From: Streptomyces collinus
Lineage (GTDB): Bacteria > Actinomycetota > Actinomycetes > Streptomycetales > Streptomycetaceae
Length of the DNA stretch: 64,000 nt
Direction: 5' to 3'
NCBI RefSeq assembly: GCF_031348265.1
Contig: NZ_CP133771.1
Span: 1,054,001-1,118,000, forward strand
The notes beneath the pieces were generated by a model, which worked only from the letters and a program-made list of their open reading frames with translations, made no database searches and had not been told where the DNA came from. This document shows, piece after piece, positions 54,875 to 63,933 of the stretch (the stretch's first letter is position 1; each line of letters starts with the position of its first letter). A program made the position numbers and the translations under genes.

Positions 54875-55660
54875 TCAGCCCTCCTCGCCCCTCGTGGCCA
54901 CAACGGCCCAGGTGCGGTGCGGGACTTGGATCACCTCACCGGGGAAGCGGTCGCCCAGCACCCGGCCGAGGGCCTCGTCGAAGCGTTCCACCTCGTCCGG
55001 CGGCAGGCTCGCCCCCACCCCGGCACTGGCCCGGATCCGCCCCCGCCACGCCTCCGGCGGGTAGGGCACGGCCAGGTCGAAGGAGAAGGTCTCGATGCCG
55101 GTGAAGCCCGCGGTGGCCAGGTCGGTCAGCCAGCGCGGATACAGACCGGTGCCGCCGCCCAGGGTCCAGGCCGGATTGAAGGAGAGGATCAGCTCCTCGG
55201 TCGCCTCGACCACGTTGCCCGGCAGGGGCAGCCAGTCGAAGTGGGCGACGACCACCCGCCCGCCCGGCCGCAACAGCCGCCGTATCTCCGCCGTGGCCCT
55301 CGGCGCGTCGAACCAGTGCCAGCACTGGCCGGCCGCCACCACGTCGTACGAGCCGTCCGGCAGCCCCGTCGACTCCGCCGTGCCCACGCGGTAGCCGGTC
55401 TCCACCCCGGCCTCCCGGTCGAGCTCCCGGGCCTGCTCGAGCAGCGGCGCTGCCGGGTCGAGGCCGGTCACCCGCGCCCCTGCCTGCGCGAGCAGCCGGG
55501 CCAGGGCGCCGGTGCCGGTCCCGAGGTCGAGTACGTCCTTGCCGGGAAAGGCGATGCCGTGCCGGTACAGGTGAGTGACGATCTGGGGTGGGAATCCGGC
55601 GCGGTGGCGGCCGTAGTCCTGCGCGGTGAGTCCGAAGTCAGGCCGGAACGTGCTGGTCAT
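54875..55660 (-). CDS. SAM-dependent methyltransferase (class I)
   Basis: This 261-aa protein has the Rossmann SAM-binding pattern: VLDLGTGTGALARLLAQAG (motif I), VTGLDPAAPLLEQA, AESTGLPDGSYDVVAAGQCWHWF and LLRPGGRVVV. It belongs to the UbiE/YcgJ-like small-molecule methyltransferase group; the substrate cannot be told. The start MTSTFRPDFG at 55660 follows GGAGA; the longer frame lacks support. It appears to be a single gene. Confidence 0.9.
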   Translation of the reverse strand: MTSTFRPDFGLTAQDYGRHRAGFPPQIVTHLYRHGIAFPGKDVLDLGTGTGALARLLAQAGARVTGLDPAAPLLEQARELDREAGVETGYRVGTAESTGLPDGSYDVVAAGQCWHWFDAPRATAEIRRLLRPGGRVVVAHFDWLPLPGNVVEATEELILSFNPAWTLGGGTGLYPRWLTDLATAGFTGIETFSFDLAVPYPPEAWRGRIRASAGVGASLPPDEVERFDEALGRVLGDRFPGEVIQVPHRTWAVVATRGEEG

Positions 55661-55864
55661 GGCGGGTCTCCATTCCCCTGGCTGGTCGTGGTTCCAGGAT
55701 CCGGCATCGATCAGGACCGGGAACCCGGTTCTCCGGACCGAAACCGGGGTTTTGACCACCGCCCGGGCGACGCGGTGTCCCCCGGCTGTGTCGAGCGGCC
55801 GACGCGGAGGGGTTCAGCCATGCTGGGGCAGGTGGCACCCCTCCCCCACGACAAGGAGCCCCGC

Positions 55865-56080
55865 ATGCCCACGGATTCCCTCGCACGATTCCTGGCGGCT
55901 CTCGACCCGGAGCACCGCGAAGCGATCGGGACCAGGCCGCGTCAGGAGCAGGAACGGCTCGCGGCTGCCTGGGAACGGGAGCTGGAAGCGGACGACGAAC
56001 TCGACACCCTCGACGAGCTCTCGCCCCCGGCGGCAGAGGCCGAAGCGGCCCGCCGCGTGCTGGACCGCGAGACCGGCTGA
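55865..56080 (+). CDS. Small acidic helical protein, unknown function
   Basis: This 71-aa protein starts MPTDSLARFLAALDPEHREA, and the rest is strongly charged and helical (RQEQERLAAAWEREL, DDELDTLDEL). AAGGAG lies 6 bp before the ATG, and its codon use is typical for the host. It has no recognised domain. Such small acidic proteins are common in Streptomyces, and I know no function. Confidence 0.6.
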   Translation: MPTDSLARFLAALDPEHREAIGTRPRQEQERLAAAWERELEADDELDTLDELSPPAAEAEAARRVLDRETG

Positions 56081-56270
56081 GGCGCGCTGGAGGCAGAACC
56101 TCTCAGCGCCCCGCCACCGCCCCACCACCGCTTCGAGACTGCCGCAGGGCCGTCGTGCTACCGCCGGGCAGCGGGATTGTCCGTGATCGGTAACAGGCGG
56201 ATCCGCCGGCCGCCGTCCGCCCTCTTGCCGTATGCACGGGCTCCACGGCGACGGCGAAGGAACAGAAGAC

Positions 56271-57050
56271 ATGGTGGGAAGCGGCGGACGGGGATGGTAC
56301 GCAAAGGTGCTGGCAGCGGCGCTCGGGGTGACCGCGGTGGCCGGCCTGACCTCGTTCTGGAACGCGCAACTCGGTTCCGGCGAGGGCCGGCCCGACCGGG
56401 GCGTCGCGGCGCCCCCCGCCCCGTCGCAGGGCCGGAAGGCGGCGCCCGTGCCGGCGGGCATCGTGCACGCCTCGGACGCCGGTGCCCGGGGCGTCAACAT
56501 CACCATCGACGACGGACCCGACCCCGTCTGGACACCTGAAGTGCTCCAGGTGCTGCGGGACAACGGTGTGAAGGCCACGTTCTGCATGGTGGGTACGCAG
56601 GCTCGCGCCCACCCCGACCTGGTCAAGGCGGTCGTGGCAGCCGGGCACCGGCTCTGCGACCACACGGTCTCGCACGACGTCACCATGGATCACAAGTCCA
56701 AGGGCTACCAGTCGGAGCAGATCAGGGACGCCGAGCGCATGATCACCAAGGCATCCGGAGGCGTCCGCCCGCTGTACTACCGGGCTCCCGGAGGGGCCTT
56801 CACTCCCTCCAGCCGTCACCTCGCCGCGTCCCGCGGCATGCGCCCACTCGGCTGGAACGTCGACTCCAAGGACTTCGAGCGCCCCGGCACGAACGCCATC
56901 GTCGCCACCGTCAAGAACGAGATCTCCAACGGCCCGACCCTCCTCTTCCACGACGCGGGAGGAGACCGCTCGCAGACCGTCGCCGCCCTGCGGGAGCTCC
57001 TGCCGTGGCTGAAGGAGCAGGGGTACTCCTTCGGTTTCCCGGTGCGCTGA
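56271..57050 (+). CDS. Secreted or membrane-anchored polysaccharide deacetylase (NodB-type)
   Basis: This 259-aa CE4 enzyme removes acetyl groups from an N-acetylglucosamine polymer such as chitin oligomers or peptidoglycan. A membrane segment at ~8-25 (VLAAALGVTAVAGLTSFW) is followed by a Pro-rich linker and the NodB domain, with ITIDDGPD (motif 1 acids), DHTVSHD (metal-binding His pair, HxxSH), RAPGG (motif 3) and LLFHDAG (motif 5). All metal ligands are present. The start MVGSGG at 56271 follows GAAGGA. It appears to be transcribed separately from its neighbours. Confidence 0.9.
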   Translation: MVGSGGRGWYAKVLAAALGVTAVAGLTSFWNAQLGSGEGRPDRGVAAPPAPSQGRKAAPVPAGIVHASDAGARGVNITIDDGPDPVWTPEVLQVLRDNGVKATFCMVGTQARAHPDLVKAVVAAGHRLCDHTVSHDVTMDHKSKGYQSEQIRDAERMITKASGGVRPLYYRAPGGAFTPSSRHLAASRGMRPLGWNVDSKDFERPGTNAIVATVKNEISNGPTLLFHDAGGDRSQTVAALRELLPWLKEQGYSFGFPVR

Positions 57051-57192
57051 CGTCCGAGCTCGGGCACGCCCCAAGTCTGGCGCGGGCGTGTCGCGGAAAC
57101 CCGCCGGGCCGCTCCACCGGCCGGTACCGGCCTTCGAGGGAATTCCGGGCCCGCCCGGCGGCTCGCCTGCCCCGTGGTGGTACGGGCATGAG

Positions 57193-58314
57193 ATGTCGAC
57201 GCCCCCCGATCCATCCGCCTCGGCGCTGCCGCGCCTGAACGACGCCGAGTCGCGCGTACCGGGCGTGCTGCGGACCGCGGCCGCGTACGCGTGGCGGCTG
57301 ATCGCGGTGGGCGTCGTCGTCCGGGTCGCCTTCTCCGTGCTCGGGCAGTTCCACCGGATCGCTGTCGCCGTCTTCCTCGGTCTCGTCATCACCGCCGTGC
57401 TCCGCCCGGTGGCCGGTCTGCTGGCCCGGTTCATGCCCCGGCCGCTCGCCGTCGCCGCGGCGCTCATCGGCGGCATCGTCCTCGTCCTCGGGGCGCTGGC
57501 CCTGGTCGGTGAGACCGTGGCGGACCAGCGGACCGGGCTGGAGAAGGAGTTCGTGGCGGGGATCGACCGGATCGAGCGACGGCTGGAGGAACCTCCCTTC
57601 CGGCTGCCCGCGGACGCGTTCGACGATCTCCAGTCCCGGATCGGCAAGCTCCTGTCGGACCACCGCTCCACCATCATCAGCACGGCGGTCAGCGGCGCCA
57701 GCCGGCTGGTCGAGGTGCTGACCGTGCTCGCGCTGGCCCTGTTCTGCGCGGTCTTCTTCACGCACTCCGGCGACAAGCAGTGGCAGTGGCTGTGCGACCA
57801 GCTCCCCGACCGTGCCCGGCAGCGGTTCGCGGTCGGGGCCGGGGCGGCCTGGCGGACCTTCACCGGTTACACGCACGGCATCCTGCTGGTGGCGGCGACC
57901 AACGCGGTCCTCGTGGGCATCGCGCTGTTCGCCCTCGGGGTGCCGCTGGCCGTGCCGCTGGCCCTGCTGGAGTTCCTGGCGGCGTTCATCCCGCTGATCG
58001 GCTCGCCCATCGCCCTGGCGGTCGCCGCCGTGGTCGCCCTGGCGTCGAAGGGGCCGCTCGTCGCCCTGGTGGTCGTGGCCCTGATCGTGGTCATCGGCCA
58101 GATCGAGGGCCACCTCCTGCACCCGATCGTGATGAGCTGGGCCGTCCGGCTGCACCCGGTGGTGGTCGCCCTGGCGGTGGTCGGCGGGGCGGTGGCGGCG
58201 GGGGTGATCGGTGCGGTGGTGGCCGTACCGCTGGTGGCTGTTGTGTGGTCCGTGTACCAGGCGCTGCGGGGCGGTACGGGCGGTCCGGCCCGGGGCGCAG
58301 CTCCGGCGGACTGA
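57193..58314 (+). CDS. AI-2E family (TerC/PerM-like) permease
   Basis: This 373-aa inner-membrane protein has about seven or eight helices and the AI-2E transporter pattern: AVAVFLGLVITAVLRPV, then a soluble stretch, ALFCAVFFTHSG, GYTHGILLVAATNAVLVGIALFALGVPLA, and the conserved LLEFLAAFIPLIGSPIALAVAAVVAL. The family includes AI-2 exporter TqsA and Na+/H+ antiporter-like members, so the substrate is not known. The start MSTPPDPSAS at 57193 fits; the longer frame upstream is unsupported. Confidence 0.9.
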   Translation: MSTPPDPSASALPRLNDAESRVPGVLRTAAAYAWRLIAVGVVVRVAFSVLGQFHRIAVAVFLGLVITAVLRPVAGLLARFMPRPLAVAAALIGGIVLVLGALALVGETVADQRTGLEKEFVAGIDRIERRLEEPPFRLPADAFDDLQSRIGKLLSDHRSTIISTAVSGASRLVEVLTVLALALFCAVFFTHSGDKQWQWLCDQLPDRARQRFAVGAGAAWRTFTGYTHGILLVAATNAVLVGIALFALGVPLAVPLALLEFLAAFIPLIGSPIALAVAAVVALASKGPLVALVVVALIVVIGQIEGHLLHPIVMSWAVRLHPVVVALAVVGGAVAAGVIGAVVAVPLVAVVWSVYQALRGGTGGPARGAAPAD

Positions 58315-58362
58315 GCCGGCGCGGTCCCGGCCTCGGTCCGGCTTCCCCCATAGCCCCTGTTC

Positions 58363-58701
58363 TCAGGGGAGTTGCGCCTCAAGCCACGTCAGGACGTCCG
58401 GTGTCACGGGGTCGGTGATGCCGGCGAACCCGTCATGGCGCTTGAGGTACGACGCGACGTACGGGCAGACCGGCACGATCCGCTTGCCCGACGCGCGCAC
58501 GTCGGTGAGCGCCTGCCGGACCAGCTCCGCGGCCAGGCCCCGGCCGGCGAAGGCGTCGTCGATCTCCGTGTGGAAGAAGACGCGCTGCTCCCCGCGGTCG
58601 CGGTAGGCCGTCAGCCCGGCGCGGTGTCCGTCGACGAGGATCGCGTACAGCTGCTCGGTGTCCGACCGCTGGACGGAGGGAACGGCGGAGGACTGGCTCA
58701 T
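58363..58701 (-). CDS. Small GNAT-like N-acetyltransferase (COG2388 type)
   Basis: This 112-aa protein belongs to the short GNAT-like group, with QLYAILVDGHRAGLTAYR, RVFFHTEIDDAFAGRGLAAELVRQALTDVRASGKRIVPVCPYVASYLKRH. The GRGLAAELV acetyl-CoA loop is present. Such proteins are small single-domain acetyltransferases with unknown substrates. The start MSQSSAV at 58701 is chosen because the longer frame overlaps the pirin gene. It lies 65 bp after the pirin gene in the same direction, so it may be co-transcribed. Confidence 0.9.
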   Translation of the reverse strand: MSQSSAVPSVQRSDTEQLYAILVDGHRAGLTAYRDRGEQRVFFHTEIDDAFAGRGLAAELVRQALTDVRASGKRIVPVCPYVASYLKRHDGFAGITDPVTPDVLTWLEAQLP

Positions 58702-58766
58702 CGGGTGCCTTTCAGGTGGCCTGGCAGGGGTGTCGGGGCGGCGTGGGTTCCCGAACCGTCGGGAAC

Positions 58767-59753
58767 TCAGCGGCGGGCGGGGTTCCCGCGTGGTGTGATG
58801 ACGGCGTTCGGCAGGGCGGGTGCGGGCAGGCGGCGTCCGGGGTGCCCTTCGACGGCGCCGAAGCGGTCGGAGCCGGCCTGCCAGTCCTCCCGGGCCCGGA
58901 CGATGTCCTCGTGGCTGCGGCCGATGAAGTTCCACCACATGACGATCTCCTCCTCGAAGGGAGGGCCGCCGAGCAGGACGGTGCGCGCGGGCGCGCCGGA
59001 CTCGTTGGCCACCGTCAGGGTGTCGGTGCCGCAGGGGACGTAGCCCAGTTCCGCCGGGTGCAGCGGGGTGCCGATGAGGCGCACGTCCCCGCTGTCCACG
59101 AGGAGGCCGTGCTCGAAGGCGGTGTCCACGGCGAGGGTGACCGTGGCGTGCGGTTCGAGGACGATCTCGGCGCCGAGCAGGGGGGTGAACGTCCGCACCG
59201 GTGAGGTGCTGCCGGCGAGGGAGCCGAGGAAGACCTTGATCTCGGCGCCGTCGGCCCGCACGGGCCGCGGGACGTGGTGCTGGAAGTCGCGGGCGGCGTT
59301 CCGGTGCTCCTCGGGCAGTGCCACCCACAGCTGGACGCCGTGGATGACGGTGGTGCGCGGGGTGGAGACCTCAGAGTGGGCGATGCCGTACCCGCCGGTC
59401 ATGAGGTTCATCTCGCCGGGCCGGACCAGGGCGTGGGTGCCGAGGGAGTCGCGGTGTTCGATCTCCCCGCTGAACAGCCAGCTCACCGTCTGCAGGCCGG
59501 TGTGCGGATGCGGGGGCACGTCCATGCCCGTCCCACCGGCGTCGACCGGGCCGTAGTGATCGGCGAAGCACCAGGCCCCGATCAGTGTCCTGGCCCGTTG
59601 CGGCAGTGTCCGGCGCACGAGCAGGGCCCGCGGTCCGCCCAGGGGCACTTCGCGCGCCGACAGCACATCGACCCGGGGTGCCGTGGCCGGACGGTCGCCG
59701 TCGACGGCCGTCCCGCACCTCAGCGCGACCGGGTCGGTTTCGACATTGCTCAC
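58767..59753 (-). CDS. Pirin family protein
   Basis: This 328-aa cupin protein matches the pirin family: PHPHTGLQTVSWLFSGEIEHRDS (metal-binding His and Glu), PGEMNLMTGGYGIAHSE and VIHGVQLWVALP. Bacterial pirins can be quercetinase-like dioxygenases or redox regulators. The GTG at 59753 with GAGAGGTGG upstream is preferred over the GTG 9 bp before it. It is divergent from an AhpD-like gene, and a palindromic operator lies between them. Control by the nearby MarR protein is likely. Confidence 0.92.
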   Translation of the reverse strand: MSNVETDPVALRCGTAVDGDRPATAPRVDVLSAREVPLGGPRALLVRRTLPQRARTLIGAWCFADHYGPVDAGGTGMDVPPHPHTGLQTVSWLFSGEIEHRDSLGTHALVRPGEMNLMTGGYGIAHSEVSTPRTTVIHGVQLWVALPEEHRNAARDFQHHVPRPVRADGAEIKVFLGSLAGSTSPVRTFTPLLGAEIVLEPHATVTLAVDTAFEHGLLVDSGDVRLIGTPLHPAELGYVPCGTDTLTVANESGAPARTVLLGGPPFEEEIVMWWNFIGRSHEDIVRAREDWQAGSDRFGAVEGHPGRRLPAPALPNAVITPRGNPARR

Positions 59754-59774
59754 CGGGACCACCTCTCACCACTC

Positions 59775-59800
59775 TAGTTGTCACATCAACTATGATGTCA
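59775..59800. promoter_or_regulatory. Palindromic operator between pirin and AhpD-like genes
   Basis: A perfect inverted repeat, TAGTTG-N6-CAACTA (59775-59792), overlaps a second one, TCACATCA-ACTA-TGATGTCA (59781-59800, one mismatch). The layout is typical of a MarR-type operator in a divergent promoter. A related site precedes the MarR gene at 60876-60893, with 13 of 18 positions matching. Confidence 0.7.
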
Positions 59801-59839
59801 TGGAGGCAGACGGACGGCCAGAGCGCAGGGAGTTGTGGA

Positions 59840-60334
59840 GTGAGCGACGGAACCACCGGTCCGGCGTCCCGGAGGATCTTCATCGACAAGCAGAGCCCCA
59901 AGGCCTTCCACTCCCTGGTGCAGACCTCGGAGGCGGTCCGGGCAACGGCCGCCGAGGCGGGGCTCGACCGGACGACGGTCGAACTGATCAACCTTCGCGT
60001 CTCCCAGCTGAACGGCTGCGCCTACTGCCTCGACCTGCACACCAGGAAGGCCCTGCGCGCGGGCGAGTCGTCGCAGCGCCTGGCCGTGCTGCCGGCCTGG
60101 CGGGACACCGAGGTGTTCACCCCCGTCGAGCGCGCGGCGCTCGAACTCGCGGAGGCGACGAACGATCCGGGGGACACCGCCGCGCAGACGGACGCCTGCC
60201 CGGCGGCCCGCCAGGTCCTGACCGAGGACCAGATCTCCGCCGCGATCTGGGTGGCGATCACCATCGGCGCGTTCAACCGCGTGTCGATCCTGAGCCGGCA
60301 TCCGGTGCGGCCGCACGCGACGGACCAGCCGTGA
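59840..60334 (+). CDS. AhpD-like carboxymuconolactone decarboxylase family protein
   Basis: This 164-aa protein carries the AhpD-type core with CAYC and His in LNGCAYCLDLHTRKALRAG, a peroxidase/disulfide reductase active site. The family protects against peroxides or reactive compounds. SRRIFIDKQSPKAFHSLV at the N-terminus and ISAAIWVAITIGAFNRVSI near the end fit the family. The GTG start follows AGGGAG. It is divergent from the pirin gene and close to a MarR gene, a common stress-response group. Confidence 0.92.
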   Translation: MSDGTTGPASRRIFIDKQSPKAFHSLVQTSEAVRATAAEAGLDRTTVELINLRVSQLNGCAYCLDLHTRKALRAGESSQRLAVLPAWRDTEVFTPVERAALELAEATNDPGDTAAQTDACPAARQVLTEDQISAAIWVAITIGAFNRVSILSRHPVRPHATDQP

Positions 60335-60391
60335 ACGCACCGAGGGCAGTGCACCGGGGGCACCGCGCGCATCCGCCCGGCTCCTTCCGGG

Positions 60392-60859
60392 TCAGGACGG
60401 GTCCTCGTCCATCCTGCGGATGACACGCTCGGAGATCTCGGTCAGCACCCGCAGTTCGGCGGGCGTGACATGGTCCAGGAACAGTTCACGCACCGCCTCG
60501 ACGTGGCGGGGCGCGGCGGCCTCGATCGCCTCGCGCCCGGCGTCCGTGATCACCACGAACGCGCCGCGCCCGTCCTCGGGGCACTCCTCCCGGACGACCA
60601 TGCCCCGTCCGGCCATCCGCGCGATGTGGTGGGACATCCGGCTCTTCTCCCACTCCAGCGCCCGGGCCAGGTCCTGGTGGCGCTGCCGCCCTTCCGGACT
60701 GTCCGTCAGATGCACCAGCACCGCGTAATCCGCAGGCGACACCTTCGACTCCGACTGCAGCAAACGCCCCAGCCGCCCCCCGAGCCGCTCGTGCAGCCGG
60801 ACGAAGCCGCGCCACGCGCGCTGCTCCTCCGGCGTCAGCCATCGCACTGTCTCCGTCAT
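60392..60859 (-). CDS. MarR family transcriptional regulator
   Basis: This 155-aa dimeric winged-helix protein has the MarR pattern: a helical N-terminus, VSPADYAVLVHLTDSPEGRQRHQDLARALEWEKSRMSHHIARMAGRGMVVREECPEDGRGAFVVITDAG, and a C-terminal dimer helix (LLTEISERVIRR-like). Ligand or thiol control cannot be inferred, as there is no Cys near the N-terminus. The start is ATG at 60859. It lies convergent to the AhpD-like gene, and a site like the one between pirin and AhpD lies 17 bp upstream of its start, which suggests it controls itself as well. Confidence 0.93.
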   Translation of the reverse strand: MTETVRWLTPEEQRAWRGFVRLHERLGGRLGRLLQSESKVSPADYAVLVHLTDSPEGRQRHQDLARALEWEKSRMSHHIARMAGRGMVVREECPEDGRGAFVVITDAGREAIEAAAPRHVEAVRELFLDHVTPAELRVLTEISERVIRRMDEDPS

Positions 60860-60875
60860 GGGGAAAGTGTAGGCA

Positions 60876-60893
60876 TGGTTGATGCGTCACCGA
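60876..60893. promoter_or_regulatory. Second MarR-type operator-like site
   Basis: TGGTTGATGCGTCACCGA matches the site TAGTTGATGTGACAACTA upstream of pirin at 13 of 18 positions and lies between the MarR and XRE regulator genes. This supports autoregulation of the MarR gene. Confidence 0.55.
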
Positions 60894-60933
60894 ATGAGGG
60901 GAAGGCGTCACGGGCCGGACGTATCATCGCGCG

Positions 60934-63258
60934 GTGGGCACTGGGGTGGGGATCACGGCGCCGTTCGGCCGGCTGCTGCGCGCGTTGCGGCACAGCCGCC
61001 GGCTGACGATCGAGGAGCTGGCCGAGGCCTCGGGGGTCTCGGGGCGTGCCATCGGCGACATGGAGCGGGGCCGGAGCCGGCGTCCGCACCGGGGCACCAT
61101 CACGGCGCTCGCCCAGGGCCTGGACCTGGACGAGTCGGCGTACGCGGAGCTTCTCGCGGCCGCCCGCGCGGCCCGCGCCGGGGCGCGGCCCGCCGAGGGC
61201 GTCAGGGTCTCGCCCCTCACCCTGCCGAGAGGTGTACGGGACTTCGTCGGCCGGCAGGCGGAACTGACCGTGCTGCGCGCTCTCGCGCGGGAGGCCGCCG
61301 AGGGCCGAGGAGTGGCACCGCCCGCAGCTGTGGTGTCCGGCCCGCCCGGAAGTGGCAAGACCTCGCTGGCGGTCCGGCTGGCCGAGGAGCCCGAATCGCC
61401 CTGTCCCGACGGGGCGTTCCTGGTGGACATGCGGGGTCTGGACGATCGTCCGCTGCCCGCCGGCCAGGCCGTGGCGGTGCTCCTGAGCGCGTGGGGTGTG
61501 GAGGACGCCGAGCTGGCTCGGCTGACCGCCGAGGAGCGTCTCGCCCGCTACCACGAGCTCGCCGCCGGGCTCCGTGCGGTCCTGGTGCTGGACAACGCCG
61601 GCAGCGAGGCCCAGGTCAGGCCGCTGCTGCCGCGTGCGGGGCGGCTGCTCGTGGTGGTGACGAGCCGCCGTACGCTCGCCGGGCTGGAGGGGGTGCGGCG
61701 CGTCGGGCTCGGGGTGCTGAGCCGGCAGGAGTCCGCCGTCCTGCTGCGGGCCGTGGTGGGCGCCGGGCGGGTGGACGCCGAGCCGGGGGCCGCGGAGGCC
61801 GTCGGCGCGTTGTGCGGGCATCTGCCGCTGGCGCTGCGGGTGGCCGCGAACTGGGCCGCCACCCGCACCCACTGGAGCCTGAAGCGGCTCGCCGGCCGGC
61901 TCGCCGACGAGGACCGACGGCTGGACGCGCTCAGCGCGGGTGATCTGCGGGTCAACTCCGCCTTCGCGCTGTCGTGTTCCCGGCTCGCTCCCGAGGCCGC
62001 CCGGATGTTCCGGCTGCTGTCGCTCCTGCCGGGCGGCGATTTCAGCGCCGCCCCTGCCGCCGTGGTCGCGGACGTGCCCCTGCCCGATGCCGAGGACCTC
62101 CTGGAGGAACTGCTGGAGGCCGGGCTGCTGATGACGTCCCGTCAGGACCGCTACCGGCTGCACGACCTGCTGCGCCTGTACGCGGCGGCCCGGCACCGCT
62201 CGCAGGACGGGGAGGAGAGGTCGCTCGCCGCGCGGTCCCGGTTACGGCACTGGGCACTGGACACGGCCGTCCTCGCCGGACGCTGGCACGAGCCGGACTA
62301 CGGGATGCCACCGGCGGATCCCGGCCGGCTGGTCGCCCTGGACGACCGTGAGCAGGCGGCGCGCTGGATCAGGGCCGAGGGCGACCTCTGGCTGGCCGCG
62401 TTCCGGGAGGCCGCGGCCCACGGCGAGCACACGCGGGTCGCCGAGGTCGCGGAGGCCATGCACTGGTTCTCCGACCACTGGGTGTCCTGGGGTCACTGGG
62501 TCGAGGTCTACGAGCGTGCCGCGGCGGCCGGGGCGGCCCTGGGTCACGCCGCGCTGGAGGCGACCCACCGCAACTACCTCGCCTGGGCGTACTGGGCCTG
62601 CGCACGCCGGCACGACGAGGCGGTGGAGTCGGCCACGGACGCGCTGCGTCTCGCCGGGGCGGCCGGGGACGTCCTCCAGCAGGCGTGGGCGCACGCGTAC
62701 CTCGGCTGGCTGCGGGACGCCGTCGGCGAGGCGGCGTCCGCGGCCGACCACTATCACCGTGCCATGGCGCTGTTCACCGAGGCGGACGACGTCAACGGCT
62801 ACCTCCAGGTGTCCTGCGGGATGATCCGGGTGCTGCGCGGGGCGGGGCGCGGTGAGGCGGCCGTGGAGACCTGCCGGGGCATCATGGACGCGCTCGCGGA
62901 TCCCCGCCACCGGGACCGGATCCCCGACAACGTCCGCGAGTTCACCGTCCTGACCGCGCTCTACGCGGTGTCGTTCGTCCATCTCGACGAGGGGCGGTGG
63001 CAGGACGCCGTCGACGCGCTGCGCTCGACCCGCGGGCAGTTCGACGCCCGAGGATGGCACAAGCAGGCAGGCAAGGTGCACCTGCATCTGGCCCATGCGC
63101 TGGCGTGTCTCGGCGAGCGGGCCGAGGCCGCCGCGGAGTACCGGGCCGTGCTCGCCCTGGAGGACCGCGTGCCCGCGGACGTGCGGGACGAGGCCCGCGC
63201 GGGTCTCGCCGCGCTGACCGCGGGGCGGCCGGCGCCGCTCACCCGGTTCGCGCAGTGA
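60934..63258 (+). CDS. XRE-type regulator with NB-ARC ATPase and TPR domains, TTA-containing
   Basis: This 774-aa regulator has an N-terminal HTH (~10-70; LRHSRRLTIEELAEASGVSGRAIGDMERG), an NB-ARC ATPase (~95-390; VSGPPGSGKTSLAV Walker A, AVLVLDNAG Walker B, VTSRRT) and C-terminal helical TPR-like repeats (~500-770). This design is typical of actinobacterial pathway or stress regulators. The codon at 62242-62244 (residue 437) is TTA, the rare leucine codon read by the bldA tRNA, so full translation may need that tRNA during development. The start GTG lies 74 bp from the divergent MarR gene. The target is unknown. Confidence 0.9.
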   Translation: MGTGVGITAPFGRLLRALRHSRRLTIEELAEASGVSGRAIGDMERGRSRRPHRGTITALAQGLDLDESAYAELLAAARAARAGARPAEGVRVSPLTLPRGVRDFVGRQAELTVLRALAREAAEGRGVAPPAAVVSGPPGSGKTSLAVRLAEEPESPCPDGAFLVDMRGLDDRPLPAGQAVAVLLSAWGVEDAELARLTAEERLARYHELAAGLRAVLVLDNAGSEAQVRPLLPRAGRLLVVVTSRRTLAGLEGVRRVGLGVLSRQESAVLLRAVVGAGRVDAEPGAAEAVGALCGHLPLALRVAANWAATRTHWSLKRLAGRLADEDRRLDALSAGDLRVNSAFALSCSRLAPEAARMFRLLSLLPGGDFSAAPAAVVADVPLPDAEDLLEELLEAGLLMTSRQDRYRLHDLLRLYAAARHRSQDGEERSLAARSRLRHWALDTAVLAGRWHEPDYGMPPADPGRLVALDDREQAARWIRAEGDLWLAAFREAAAHGEHTRVAEVAEAMHWFSDHWVSWGHWVEVYERAAAAGAALGHAALEATHRNYLAWAYWACARRHDEAVESATDALRLAGAAGDVLQQAWAHAYLGWLRDAVGEAASAADHYHRAMALFTEADDVNGYLQVSCGMIRVLRGAGRGEAAVETCRGIMDALADPRHRDRIPDNVREFTVLTALYAVSFVHLDEGRWQDAVDALRSTRGQFDARGWHKQAGKVHLHLAHALACLGERAEAAAEYRAVLALEDRVPADVRDEARAGLAALTAGRPAPLTRFAQ

Positions 63259-63264
63259 CGGGAC

Positions 63265-63933
63265 TCAGCCCCGGCGGCCCGTCGCGGAGGCGAAGCCCAG
63301 CCAGGTGTGCCGGTTGTTCCACCAGCACCATCCGACCTTGGGCGCGTTGCGGCGCTCGCGGCCGTCCCGGCCGGTGCCGTTGCTGATCCAGATGGCCGGA
63401 GTGCGGGCGTCGAAGCTGCCGTCGGGCTTGCGCAGCCGGGAGCCGATGGTCATGAAGCAGAGGTTCCGCTCCAGGGCCCCGGGCTGCTGGAGCACCCAGT
63501 GGATGCCCTCGGTGAGCACCAGCGGGGTGCGGTCCTCCTTGGTGAGGGCGGGCAGGGCCTCGTCCGGCGACCAGTTGGCCATGTGGTCGCCCCGGTCGAT
63601 GCCGTGGACGACGTAGAGCGGGGCGCCGGGCAGTTCGAGGGCGGAGGGGGTGAACGCGTCGACGTCGGCCATGTCGACGACGACGAAGCCCGGCTTGCCG
63701 GCGCGGCGGAGCAGCGGCGCGAGGGCCGAGGCGGGGGCCCGGTCCGGGTGCACGGCCAGCAGGGCACCCCGGGCGTCGGCCCCGGCTTCGGCCCGCGCGG
63801 CGAACGTGCGGATCTCCTCGGCGGACAGGCCGGCCAACTCGTGCACCCCCAGCTCGATCAGCCGCTCGGCCTGCGCGCTCAGGGCCGGGAGTGCGGTCGC
63901 AACGGTGGACGGGTCGGGCGTGGTCTCGGGCAC
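63265..63933 (-). CDS. DUF5701 family protein
   Basis: This 222-aa protein matches the DUF5701 family, with GKPGFVVVDMADVDAFTP, APLYVVHGIDRGDHMANWSPDEALP, RTPLVLTEGIHWVLQQPGALERNLCFMTIGSR, WISNGTGRDG and KVGWCWWNNRHTWLGFASA. No biochemical function is known. The frame is open to the right edge. I chose the GTG at 63933 (GGGAG before it), but a start further upstream, even beyond the window, is possible. It converges with the XRE regulator, 6 bp between stops. Confidence 0.85.
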   Translation of the reverse strand: MPETTPDPSTVATALPALSAQAERLIELGVHELAGLSAEEIRTFAARAEAGADARGALLAVHPDRAPASALAPLLRRAGKPGFVVVDMADVDAFTPSALELPGAPLYVVHGIDRGDHMANWSPDEALPALTKEDRTPLVLTEGIHWVLQQPGALERNLCFMTIGSRLRKPDGSFDARTPAIWISNGTGRDGRERRNAPKVGWCWWNNRHTWLGFASATGRRG

